This document shows positions 15,967 to 22,901 of a stretch of DNA of 64,000 nt, piece by piece. This DNA comes from Leisingera methylohalidivorans DSM 14336. Its GTDB lineage: Bacteria; Pseudomonadota; Alphaproteobacteria; Rhodobacterales; Rhodobacteraceae. The notes under the pieces were generated by a model that was not told where the DNA came from, did not search any database, and was given only the letters and a program-made list of their open reading frames with translations. The stretch is taken from positions 2,692,371 to 2,756,370 of the forward strand of contig NC_023135.1 of assembly GCF_000511355.1 (NCBI RefSeq), given 5' to 3'. The translations under genes and the position numbers were made by a program. The number at the start of each line of letters is the position of its first letter. Positions within the stretch are counted from its first letter, which is position 1.

Positions 15967-16683
15967 CTAGGAGCGGTAATCCGGGTTTTCATAGTCGAAC
16001 CGGCAGCCGGCAGACCAGGCTTTGCGGTCGTTGCCCTCATTCGGATAGCCGCCCGCATCGCGCAGCATCGCCGCCAGATGCATCAGGTTCCAAGTCATGA
16101 TCGTGGTGTTGCGCTGGGTGAACTCGTTTTCAAAGCCGGCGGGCTTGCCCTCCGCCTCGTCGCCATATGACGGTCCCGGCCCGGCCTCGCCGATCCAGCC
16201 GCAGTCGGCCTGCGGCGGGATGGTGAAGCCGAGATGGCTGAGCGCATAGCAGAGCGTCATCGCGGTATGCTTGATGCCGTCTTCATTGCCGGTGATGACG
16301 GTGCCGCCGGTTTTGCCGTAAAAGATCGACTGCCCTTTATCGTTCAGCTCCCCGCTCATGCCGTACAGGCGCTCGATCAGGATGCGGCAGACCGAGCTTT
16401 CCTCGCCCAGCCAGATCGGCGTGCCGACCACCAGGATCCGGGCTGCCAGCACCTTCTCCCACAGCTTGGGCCAGTCGTCCCGCGGCCAGCCATGCCCGGT
16501 CATGTCCGGATAGACGCCGGGCGGCACTATGTGGTCCAGGATATGCAGATGCTCCACCTCCACGCCGTTCTTTTCCATAATGGCGGATGACGCCTGCATC
16601 AGCAGCCGGGTGTGGCTTTTGCTGCTGTCTTTCTTAAGGGAGGTGTTGATGAACAGGGCTCTGAGGCCCGAGAAACCGGTCAT
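15967..16683 (-). CDS. Flavodoxin-fold NAD(P)H-dependent oxidoreductase
   Basis: 238-residue protein of the NADPH-dependent FMN reductase / flavodoxin-like superfamily. The N-terminal strand-loop LRALFINTSLKKDSSKSHT is the FMN phosphate-binding loop; ILVVGTPIWLGEESSVCRIL and YGKTGGTVITGNEDGIKHTA are the other flavin-contact segments. The ATG at 16683 is preceded by AGGAGA at the right distance, so longer in-frame starts are rejected. The substrate is unknown. It follows gcvH in the same direction, but a terminator-like hairpin lies between them. Confidence 0.82.
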   Translation of the reverse strand: MTGFSGLRALFINTSLKKDSSKSHTRLLMQASSAIMEKNGVEVEHLHILDHIVPPGVYPDMTGHGWPRDDWPKLWEKVLAARILVVGTPIWLGEESSVCRILIERLYGMSGELNDKGQSIFYGKTGGTVITGNEDGIKHTAMTLCYALSHLGFTIPPQADCGWIGEAGPGPSYGDEAEGKPAGFENEFTQRNTTIMTWNLMHLAAMLRDAGGYPNEGNDRKAWSAGCRFDYENPDYRS

Positions 16684-16776
16684 AGCGCGTCTCCTGTCTG
16701 GATTGCAGGTATCGACCGGATGATAGGGCATCGCCTGCGGTTGCACAGGCGCGCTGGCGGGATCGTGATGCCAGAC

Positions 16777-16812
16777 GGAAACCGCCCGCCGGGCGGAAGA
16801 CACGGCGGGCGG
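16777..16812 (-). terminator. Terminator after gcvH
   Basis: Arms CCGCCCGCC (16782-16790) and GGCGGGCGG (16804-16812) pair perfectly across a 13-base loop. Read on the minus strand the stem is followed by TTTCCGTC. It begins 6 bases after the gcvH stop. Confidence 0.7.
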
Positions 16813-16817
16813 GAAAA

Positions 16818-17177
16818 TCAGCCGATGAAAGCCTTGTAGCCGGCTTCATCCATGTAATCGTCCATCGGCGACAGATCCGAGGGCTTCAGCTTGAAAAACC
16901 AGGCGCCGCCTTCGGGGTCCTCGTTGACCTTGCCGGGATCATCGGTCAGCGCCTCGTTCACTTCCACCACCTCACCGTCCAGCGGTGCCAGGATGTCGGA
17001 GGCGGCCTTGACCGATTCAATCACCACGACTTCCTCATCCTTGGAAACCTCGGTGCCTACCTCCGGCAGCTCCACAAAGACCACTTCGCCCAGCTGCTCG
17101 GCGGCATGGGCGGTAATGCCAACGGTGATCAGGTCGTCTTCGGGCAGCAGCCACTCGTGTTCTTCGGTGTATTTCAT
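16818..17177 (-). CDS. gcvH: Glycine cleavage system H protein
   Basis: 119-residue lipoyl carrier that shuttles the aminomethyl group between GcvP and GcvT and delivers electrons to the L protein. The lipoyl-accepting Lys57 sits in VVVIESVKAASDI. The N-terminus KYTEEHEWL and LGEVVFVELPEVG are hallmark segments, and the acidic C-terminal helix is normal. gcvT and gcvP are not adjacent: the flanks are a flavodoxin-fold reductase and a glutamine synthetase-family gene. Either the system is split in this genome or this is a second copy. No glycine riboswitch was recognised upstream. Confidence 0.93.
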   Translation of the reverse strand: MKYTEEHEWLLPEDDLITVGITAHAAEQLGEVVFVELPEVGTEVSKDEEVVVIESVKAASDILAPLDGEVVEVNEALTDDPGKVNEDPEGGAWFFKLKPSDLSPMDDYMDEAGYKAFIG

Positions 17178-17261
17178 CGTCGTGTTTTCCCTTGGAAGAG
17201 GCTTGGGGTTTCAGTGCGGGTTGGGTTTCGGTGCGGGTTCGGCCGCCGTAACGGATACCGC

Positions 17262-17288
17262 AGGAAAAAGAAAGCCGGTCCTGCCGGC
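17262..17288 (-). terminator. Terminator of glutamine synthetase-family gene
   Basis: Stem GCCGG (17274-17278) / CCGGC (17284-17288) with a TCCTG loop, followed on the minus strand by TTTCTTTTTCC. The short stem is supported by a good U-tract. It lies about 108 bases after the stop at 17396 and before the gcvH promoter region. Confidence 0.6.
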
Positions 17289-17395
17289 CTCTGCATGCGC
17301 GGGTATACGCTATCAACGGTACCGGCCTCCGATCAAGATGGCAAACCGTGGGTTTCCTGCGTTTTTACGGGCCCAGGCCCCCATACCCTATGCAG

Positions 17396-18844
17396 TCATA
17401 ACAGGTTGAAATACTCCGCCTGCTCCCATTCGCTGACGGTGTCGAGATAGCGGTCCCATTCGAATTGCTTGAGCTGCAGCAGGTAGCTGGTGAATGCCTC
17501 CCCCAGCGCCGCCCGGCACATCAGCGAGCCGCCGAACCCGTCCAGCGCCCGGCCCAGCGAGCGTGGCAGGCGGTCGGAGTCTTCGCCATAGGGCGACAGC
17601 GTCGGCGGCGGCGCCTCCAGCCCTTCGGTGATCCCTGCCAAGCCTGCAATGATCTGGGCCGCCAGCGCGTAATAGGGGTTGGCCGAACTGTCCGGCGCGC
17701 GGTTTTCAATCCGGCTGGCGGTATCGCCCGGCTGCATCAGCGCCCGCAGCATGGCGCCGCGGTTGTCCTCGCCCCAGCCGATCCGGTTCGGGGCCAGCTG
17801 GAACGGCAGATAGCGTTTGTAGCTGTTGACGGTCGGCGCGATCAGCAACGATGTTTCCGTGGCGTATTTCAGCAGCCCCGCCATCCAGGCGCTGGCCTGC
17901 GGGCTGAGCTCCCCGGCGGCTTCCGGCATGAACAACTGCCGCCCGCTGGCTTGATCCTGCAGCGACTGATGCACGTGCCAGCCGTTGGCCATGGCGCCCG
18001 CCAGCCGCGGCTTGGCCATGAAGCTGGCGTGCAGGCCATTGCGGGCGCAGACTTCCTTGACCATGGTGCGGAACATCACCATCGCATCCGCCTGGGCCAT
18101 GGCGCCACCGGGGGCAAAGGTGAATTCCACCTGACCGGGGCCCATTTCAATCTCAACCGAGCGCACCGGCAGACCCAGTTTCTGGGCATTGCGGCGCAGC
18201 AGGTCCAGCACGCCCTCCACCTCGCCATAGCAGGTTTCGGCCAGATACTGATAGCCTCGCGTCAAGTTGCGGGGCTGTTCCGGCGCGCCGGGCCGGGCTG
18301 CCGCATCGCCGGCGGCGGAACGGCCGGCCAGTTCGCAAATGTGAAACTCCGCCTCCAGCCCGAAGCTGGCCGCCATCCCCTGCCCCTCCAAGGCCTCGAC
18401 CGCCCGCTGCAGCACGCTGCAGGACGCAAATGGGACCGGGCTGCCGTCCGGATAGACCGGCGTGCAGAAGATCCAGGCGGAATGGCCGGACCACGGCAGT
18501 GCGCGGAAGGTATCCGGGCGCGGCACCAGCAGCACGTCGCCCGCGCCCCGCATCGGCCCGGCCAGGCCGGTGCTGCCCTCCCAGACCGGAAACGCATTGC
18601 GGTGCGAGGTGTCCTTGAGCAGCAGCGTCGCAGGCACGTTTAGGCCGCGGTCAAAGATGCTGGCAAAAGCGCCGGCCATCACCGTCTTGCCGCGCAAAAG
18701 CCCGTGCTGATCGGGGAACAGAACCCGCACCGTCTCGATCCCGTCGAACTGCGCGCGGGAGGTGATCTCCGCCGCCTGACGGCAATCCTCGGCACTCAGC
18801 AGCCCCAGGCGGGCCAGTTTGCCGGATGTGAATTCATGTGCCAT
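17396..18844 (-). CDS. Glutamine synthetase-family ligase (GlnT/PuuA-like)
   Basis: 482-residue ATP-dependent amine-glutamate ligase-type protein. Visible family features are VEIEMGPGQVEFTFAPGG, a WHVHQSLQ ATP/ammonia-site segment, YLPFQLAPNRIGWGEDNRGA (phosphate-binding Arg region) and RIENRAPDSSANPYYALAAQ. Absence of other nitrogen-assimilation genes and pairing with a divergent IclR regulator favour a catabolic gamma-glutamyl-amide synthetase role over general ammonia assimilation; the substrate is unknown. The ATG at 18844 gives MAHEFTSGKLARLG; the frame stays open far upstream, but that extension crosses the iclR gene and is not coding. Confidence 0.85.
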   Translation of the reverse strand: MAHEFTSGKLARLGLLSAEDCRQAAEITSRAQFDGIETVRVLFPDQHGLLRGKTVMAGAFASIFDRGLNVPATLLLKDTSHRNAFPVWEGSTGLAGPMRGAGDVLLVPRPDTFRALPWSGHSAWIFCTPVYPDGSPVPFASCSVLQRAVEALEGQGMAASFGLEAEFHICELAGRSAAGDAAARPGAPEQPRNLTRGYQYLAETCYGEVEGVLDLLRRNAQKLGLPVRSVEIEMGPGQVEFTFAPGGAMAQADAMVMFRTMVKEVCARNGLHASFMAKPRLAGAMANGWHVHQSLQDQASGRQLFMPEAAGELSPQASAWMAGLLKYATETSLLIAPTVNSYKRYLPFQLAPNRIGWGEDNRGAMLRALMQPGDTASRIENRAPDSSANPYYALAAQIIAGLAGITEGLEAPPPTLSPYGEDSDRLPRSLGRALDGFGGSLMCRAALGEAFTSYLLQLKQFEWDRYLDTVSEWEQAEYFNLL

Positions 18845-18964
18845 GGGCGGCCTCTTGGCTAGCGGGCTGCCTGAAATTGCACCGGAACCGGGGGCGCGTC
18901 CAGCACCCGGCGGAGATTTCCCAGGCGCGGCGGCGCAAAGCAGCGGCTCCGGCGGCTTTGCCGC

Positions 18965-19008
18965 TTGACAGCGTTCGCAAATCGCACATTGTGGCGAGCA
19001 TTCGCACA
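18965..19008. promoter_or_regulatory. Candidate operator/promoter between glutamine synthetase-family gene and iclR
   Basis: In this divergent gap TTGACA occurs at 18965-18970 on the plus strand. TCGCACA is repeated directly at 18982-18988 and 19002-19008, exactly 20 bases (two helical turns) apart. The repeats could be binding sites for the adjacent IclR regulator acting on both genes. No convincing -10 hexamer was found. Confidence 0.35.
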
Positions 19009-19057
19009 AAACCGCCGCAGGCAACGGCGTTTTCACAATCGGGACGGGCAGCATCAA

Positions 19058-19834
19058 ATGACCACTGCGGAACAGGACAGGAATGTTTCTTCGAGCTTTG
19101 CCAAGGGGCTGGCGGTACTGGCAGTGTTTGACGCGGCGACGCCCAGCTTGACATTGGCCGAGATCGCCCGCCGCACCGGCCAGGACCGGGCCACGGCGCG
19201 GCGCGGCGCGCTGACGCTGGTGCAGGCGGGCTATCTGCGCCAGGACGGGCGGATGCTGGCGCTGACGCCGCGGGTGCTGGCGCTGGCGGGCGGGTTCCTG
19301 CAGGCCAACCAGTTCGGCCGCCGGGTGCAGCCGGTGCTGAACCGCCACGCCCGGCAGATGGAGGTCGAGGTGACGCTGGCGATGCTGGATCGGGGCCGGG
19401 TGCTGGTGCTGGCGCAATCGACCGTGGAGCATGGTCATATCACCTATGGCTTCACCGCCGGCTCGCACATTCCGCTTGCCCATACCAGCCTGGGGCGGAT
19501 GCTGCTGGCCGGGCTGCCGCAAGAGGAGGCGGCGGCGGTGCTGGCCAAGACGCAGGTGCCGCGCCACACCGGCCAGTCGCTGACCGATCCCGGTGCCATT
19601 CTTGAGCGTGTCGCACAGGCCCGCGAACAAGGCTATTGCATCACCGACAGCGAGTTCGAGGGCGGCATCACCGGCTATGCGGTACCGGTCTCGCGCCCCG
19701 GCCATACGCCCATCGTTGTCGGCAGTTCCGCCCCGCGCGGGCAGCAGCCGCAGGCGGATGCGGAACGGCTGCTGCGCGGGCTGCAGCTGTGCGCGGCGGA
19801 GCTGCGCCAGGCCGAGGCGGTGGACCACCTCTGA
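19058..19834 (+). CDS. IclR-family transcriptional regulator
   Basis: 258 residues. An N-terminal winged helix-turn-helix (SFAKGLAVLAVFDAATPSLT, LAEIARRTGQDRATARRGAL) is followed by the IclR effector-binding GAF-like domain (VEVTLAMLDRGRVLVLAQST ... HTSLGRMLLAGL, EQGYCITDSEFEGGITGYAV). The start at 19058 gives the normal IclR N-terminus; in-frame ATG codons upstream overlap the putative operator. Divergence from the glutamine synthetase-family gene suggests it controls that gene and itself. The effector is unknown. Confidence 0.9.
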   Translation: MTTAEQDRNVSSSFAKGLAVLAVFDAATPSLTLAEIARRTGQDRATARRGALTLVQAGYLRQDGRMLALTPRVLALAGGFLQANQFGRRVQPVLNRHARQMEVEVTLAMLDRGRVLVLAQSTVEHGHITYGFTAGSHIPLAHTSLGRMLLAGLPQEEAAAVLAKTQVPRHTGQSLTDPGAILERVAQAREQGYCITDSEFEGGITGYAVPVSRPGHTPIVVGSSAPRGQQPQADAERLLRGLQLCAAELRQAEAVDHL

Positions 19835-19914
19835 CATCTGCGCCGGAAACCCCGTATTGTATTGCACGCCGCCCTTGCTAGGCTGACACCGGATATTTCC
19901 GCAGGAGCATTTCG

Positions 19915-20241
19915 ATGATGAAACAGACTGCTTTGGCCGCCGCCCTGTGCGGCCCCCTGTGCGCCGCGCTGGCCCCGGCCGCATCTGCCAAGGATGCCGA
20001 AGGCACCGTGGTTTCCGTTCTGGGCCGCCATTGGGCGGTTTTCCCGGTCGCGGACGCAGCGGGCCGCTACAGCGCCACGCGGATGAACCTGGAGCATTTG
20101 CCCTTCCGCCCGCCTGCGGTGCTGACCGCGCGCCAGGCGGTGCGGGCCCTGCGCGCGGCCACCGGCTGCAGCGTCAACATTGACACGATGGTGCGCAATA
20201 TCACCGGCACCTACTACGCGCAGATGATCTGCCGCAAATAG
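19915..20241 (+). CDS. Small exported protein of unknown function
   Basis: 108 residues with a clear signal peptide (KQTALAAALCGPLCAALAPA ending at ASA), so probably periplasmic. The mature part has a conserved-looking core, VLTARQAVRALRAATGCSVN followed by GTYYAQMICRK, with two cysteines that could form a disulphide. AGGAG stands 9 bases before two consecutive ATG codons; either could serve. I do not recognise the family. It follows iclR after 80 bases in the same direction but may have its own promoter. Confidence 0.65.
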   Translation: MMKQTALAAALCGPLCAALAPAASAKDAEGTVVSVLGRHWAVFPVADAAGRYSATRMNLEHLPFRPPAVLTARQAVRALRAATGCSVNIDTMVRNITGTYYAQMICRK

Positions 20242-20362
20242 GAGCGCGCCTGACGGCTCTGCGGTTTTGCGGCGTTTTTCTGAAACATCCTCTTGAGAAA
20301 TGTGATCATTTTCCCGGCGGCGATGGATTGAGCGGCCCAAGCGCGCCTGCCATAGATTGCGC

Positions 20363-21346
20363 ATGAGACTTGCAATCAACGGATTCGGCCGCATTGGCCG
20401 CGCCATCCTGCGCCAGATCCTGACCACAGCGCGCGGAGACGGCATCGAAGTGGTGCGGATCAACGATATCGCGCCCTTGGACATGTGCGCCTATCTGTTC
20501 CAGTACGACAGCACCTTCGGCCCCTTTGCCCATCCGGTGGCGCATGGCGATGAGGCGCTGCAGGTGATGGGCCGCAGCATTCCCGTCAGCCATGCGCCCG
20601 ACCTGACTCGCGTGGATCTGTCCGGTGTCGACCTGGTGCTGGAATGCACCGGCATTGCCCGCACCTCGGATGTCGCCGAACGCGGCATCAAGGCGGGCGC
20701 GGCCAAGGTGCTGATCTCCGGCCCCTCCCCCGCGGCGGAGCTGACCGTGGTGCTGGGGGCAAACGAGGAGAGCCTTGGCGACGCGCGGATCGTCTCCAAT
20801 GCCTCCTGCACCACCAATGGGCTGACGCCGCTGGTCAAACTGCTGGATGGTATCGCCGGTATCGACACCGCCCATATGACCACGATCCATTGCTACACCA
20901 ACTCGCAGCCGATGGTGGACGCGCCGCGCGGCGATTTCGCCCGCTCCCGCGGCGGCGCGCAGTCGATGGTGCCGACCACGACCTCGGCGATGCATCTGAT
21001 CGACGAGGTGCTGCCGCATCTGAAAGGCCGGGTCAGCGGCGCCGCGGTGCGGGTGCCGACCGCCAGCGTGTCAGCGGTTGATCTGGTGGCGCAGCTGAAA
21101 ACCCCGATCAGCGGGCCCGAGTTCACAGCCGCGCTGCGCGAAGGCGTTGCAGCCTCGCAGGTGCTGGGCTGGACAGATATGCCGCTGGTCTCGTCTGACC
21201 TGCGCGCGCGGCCTGAATCGCTGGTGATCGCCGGACCTGAAACCCGCATGGCCGGCGAGCATCAGGCGCGTGTGTTCGGCTGGTATGACAATGAATGGGG
21301 TTTTTCGGCCCGGATGCTGGATGTGGCACGGCTGATGGCCGGGTAA
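20363..21346 (+). CDS. Glyceraldehyde-3-phosphate dehydrogenase (type I)
   Basis: 327-residue phosphorylating GAPDH-family enzyme, oxidising G3P with NAD(P) and phosphate. The N-terminal fold LAINGFGRIGRAILRQIL is followed by VVRINDIAPLDM, where Asp in the IND position usually goes with NAD. The active-site Cys149 is in SNASCTTNGLTPL; FGWYDNEWGFSARMLD is near the C-terminus. The ATG at 20363 is preferred over a TTG six bases upstream; neither has a strong ribosome-binding site. It stands apart from pgk or tkt, so it may be a secondary copy or an erythrose-4-phosphate dehydrogenase-like enzyme. Confidence 0.88.
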   Translation: MRLAINGFGRIGRAILRQILTTARGDGIEVVRINDIAPLDMCAYLFQYDSTFGPFAHPVAHGDEALQVMGRSIPVSHAPDLTRVDLSGVDLVLECTGIARTSDVAERGIKAGAAKVLISGPSPAAELTVVLGANEESLGDARIVSNASCTTNGLTPLVKLLDGIAGIDTAHMTTIHCYTNSQPMVDAPRGDFARSRGGAQSMVPTTTSAMHLIDEVLPHLKGRVSGAAVRVPTASVSAVDLVAQLKTPISGPEFTAALREGVAASQVLGWTDMPLVSSDLRARPESLVIAGPETRMAGEHQARVFGWYDNEWGFSARMLDVARLMAG

Positions 21347-21373
21347 ATGCCGGCTCAGCCTGCCGCGTTTTTG

Positions 21374-21396
21374 CAAGCCCGCCCTCGGCGGACTTG
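21374..21396. terminator. Bidirectional terminator between GAPDH and membrane protein genes
   Basis: Arms CAAGCCCGCC (21374-21383) and GGCGGACTTG (21387-21396) pair with one mismatch around CTC. On the plus strand TTATT follows; on the minus strand GCAAAAACG follows. It touches the stop codon of the convergent membrane protein gene. Confidence 0.65.
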
Positions 21397-22005
21397 TTAT
21401 TCCTGCGGCTTGCGCCCGGCACCGGCCAGGCGGAGCCAGCGGAAGATCAGCATCAATGCGAGCATGCAGACCGCGAGACCGATCAGGTCGCCCGCGGCGT
21501 AAACTGCCATGACCGGCAGCTGGCCGCCGGGAAAGATCAGGCCTGAAAACACAACCGACTGCCCCAGGGAATTGATGACGGATGCCATCGCTCCCACGGC
21601 CAGCAGCCCGGTCCAGGCAATCCGCCGCGACTGGCCCGCATAAAGCGTCCAGCCAAAAAGCCAGGCGATTTCAAAAGCCGCATATGCGGAAAACGCCCCG
21701 ACTGCGATGGACTGCCACAGCACCGGCTCTCCCAGGGACAGCATAGTGCCTGAGGTGAACATCAGCTCGGACAGGACCGCACCGGCTGCAAGCGGCGGAA
21801 CAGCTTTCCAGCCAAGCAGCCAGACGCTCAGCACCCGCACCCCGTGCGGCAGATAGATCAGGCTGGCAAAGACGGTGATCTCCGGCAGAAACAGTTTCTG
21901 CACCGGCGTGACGGCCCAGGCCGTCAGACCATGGCAAATGATATAGGCTGCGGCGATAACCGCAAAACTCTGAAACCCGGACAAAACCTGCAAAACTCGT
22001 ATCAT
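21397..22005 (-). CDS. Polytopic inner-membrane protein of unknown function
   Basis: 202 residues, about six hydrophobic segments (for example FQSFAVIAAAYIICHGLTAW, SLIYLPHGVRVLSVWLLGW, LLAVGAMASVINSLGQSVVF, AGDLIGLAVCMLALMLIFRW). The layout resembles small MASE-type or sensory membrane modules, but there is no signalling domain attached. The ATG at 22005 is preceded by AAGGGGGG. It lies 66 bases downstream of the winged-helix gene in the same direction, so the two probably form an operon. Confidence 0.65.
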   Translation of the reverse strand: MIRVLQVLSGFQSFAVIAAAYIICHGLTAWAVTPVQKLFLPEITVFASLIYLPHGVRVLSVWLLGWKAVPPLAAGAVLSELMFTSGTMLSLGEPVLWQSIAVGAFSAYAAFEIAWLFGWTLYAGQSRRIAWTGLLAVGAMASVINSLGQSVVFSGLIFPGGQLPVMAVYAAGDLIGLAVCMLALMLIFRWLRLAGAGRKPQE

Positions 22006-22071
22006 GCCGCCCCCCTTAGACTGGAGCAGCGGTGCCTGCAATCATCTGAATGTGTTGATTACACGGCGCGG

Positions 22072-22374
22072 TCACTTTGCCGCGGGATCAAAGCAAACCA
22101 CATAGTGCTTGGCCTTGCTGCCTCCTGCCCGTTCCAGCAGCCCCAGGGTCAGCAGCGACTTCAGTGTCCGGTGAAAGGTCGCCTGGGCAATTTCCCGCAC
22201 CAGCCGGTGGCTGCGGATCTGCTCGGATTGCACCGGGGCGCCTGGCACGCTGGTCAGCGCATGCGCCGCCAGCAGCACATCCCTCTCGGCCCTGCTCAAC
22301 CGGTCCAGACCGATGTCGCGCTCCATCATGTGGAGCATATCCCGCAGTTCAAAAATTGACTTCAACTGATCCAC
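22072..22374 (-). CDS. Winged-helix DNA-binding regulator (small, MarR-like)
   Basis: 100 residues. The GTG at 22374 is chosen because GGAGG lies seven bases upstream. A helical N-terminus (FELRDMLHMMERDIGLDRLS) leads into a winged helix (AERDVLLAAHALTSV ... REIAQATFHRTLKSLLTLGL, LERAGGSKAKHYVVCF). The protein has no effector domain and ends soon after the wing. It is upstream of a membrane protein gene. A large inverted repeat at 22435-22499, just upstream of its own start, could be its operator. Confidence 0.7.
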   Translation of the reverse strand: MDQLKSIFELRDMLHMMERDIGLDRLSRAERDVLLAAHALTSVPGAPVQSEQIRSHRLVREIAQATFHRTLKSLLTLGLLERAGGSKAKHYVVCFDPAAK

Positions 22375-22434
22375 TATTACACCTCCGGGAAACCTAATCC
22401 GCTGCTGCAGCACCGTTTACTATGCCATTATAAG

Positions 22435-22499
22435 ATGACACCACGCGGAAATTATCAATCCGACAATTATCTGGACAGTACTAGTCCGCGTGGTATCAT
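22435..22499. repeat. Long interrupted palindrome upstream of winged-helix gene
   Basis: Arms ATGACACCACGCGGA (22435-22449) and TCCGCGTGGTATCAT (22485-22499) are complementary at 14 of 15 positions, separated by 35 AT-rich bases. The position 61 bases upstream of the regulator start suits an autoregulatory operator. A small mobile-element remnant is an alternative, but no target duplication was noticed. Confidence 0.55.
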
Positions 22500-22575
22500 T
22501 CCCGCCAGGCTGGGCTGCATGTGAGTGGTGGCTGCGCCTGACGTTTACTCGAAGTAGCCTTGTTAACGAGTGCCG

Positions 22576-22601
22576 GCTCCGGCAGTTTCAACTGCCGGAG
22601 C
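22576..22601. other. Unassigned perfect hairpin
   Basis: GCTCCGGCAGT and ACTGCCGGAGC form a perfect 11-bp stem around TTCA. It lies mid-gap, with genes diverging on both sides, so no known transcript ends here. There is no U-tract. It could belong to an unannotated small RNA or a leader of tamA. Confidence 0.4.
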
Positions 22602-22901
22602 TGTGCGGCATCGTACAAATTTCCTACCGGTTTCCAATCATCTTTGCAGTCAATTTCACCGCACGCGTGCCAAACCGGCAGGATTGCGCCCGCGGCTTAG
22701 CACTCCACCCTCAGTGTCGCGGCCGCAGGGCCGCCGCGATGCGCGGCAATCCGCCGCTGGTCAGCGCAGATCCAAGCTGGGCGGAAAGCTGCTGCTTTGC
22801 CGGTTCCATCCTGCAATTTTCCCGTGTTAGGCTTTGCCCCAGCCGCCTGTGGCCCCGCCGGGCTTCGAGGCAGAATTTTTCGCCCGCCGCCGGGAGCTGA
22901 C

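Larger units (their letters stand above)
22375..22901. other. 527-base intergenic region with two inverted repeats
   Basis: No credible gene is seen. The part nearest the regulator is AT-rich compared with its surroundings and holds a 15-base inverted repeat (listed separately). A 26-base hairpin lies in the middle. The last 100 bases carry the GGGAG ribosome-binding site of tamA. Open frames crossing the region have unlikely composition and no ribosome-binding site. Confidence 0.6.

Noticed and set aside
17178..17395. Glycine riboswitch upstream of gcvH
   Set aside because: No paired aptamer-like structure was recognised; the only clear stem is a terminator of the upstream gene.
18845..19984. 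N-terminal extension of the glutamine synthetase-family gene
   Set aside because: It would run antisense through iclR and has no family similarity; the ATG at 18844 gives the expected N-terminus.
22490..22900. 136-codon frame upstream of tamA
   Set aside because: No ribosome-binding site, unlikely composition, and it covers the hairpin and tamA leader.
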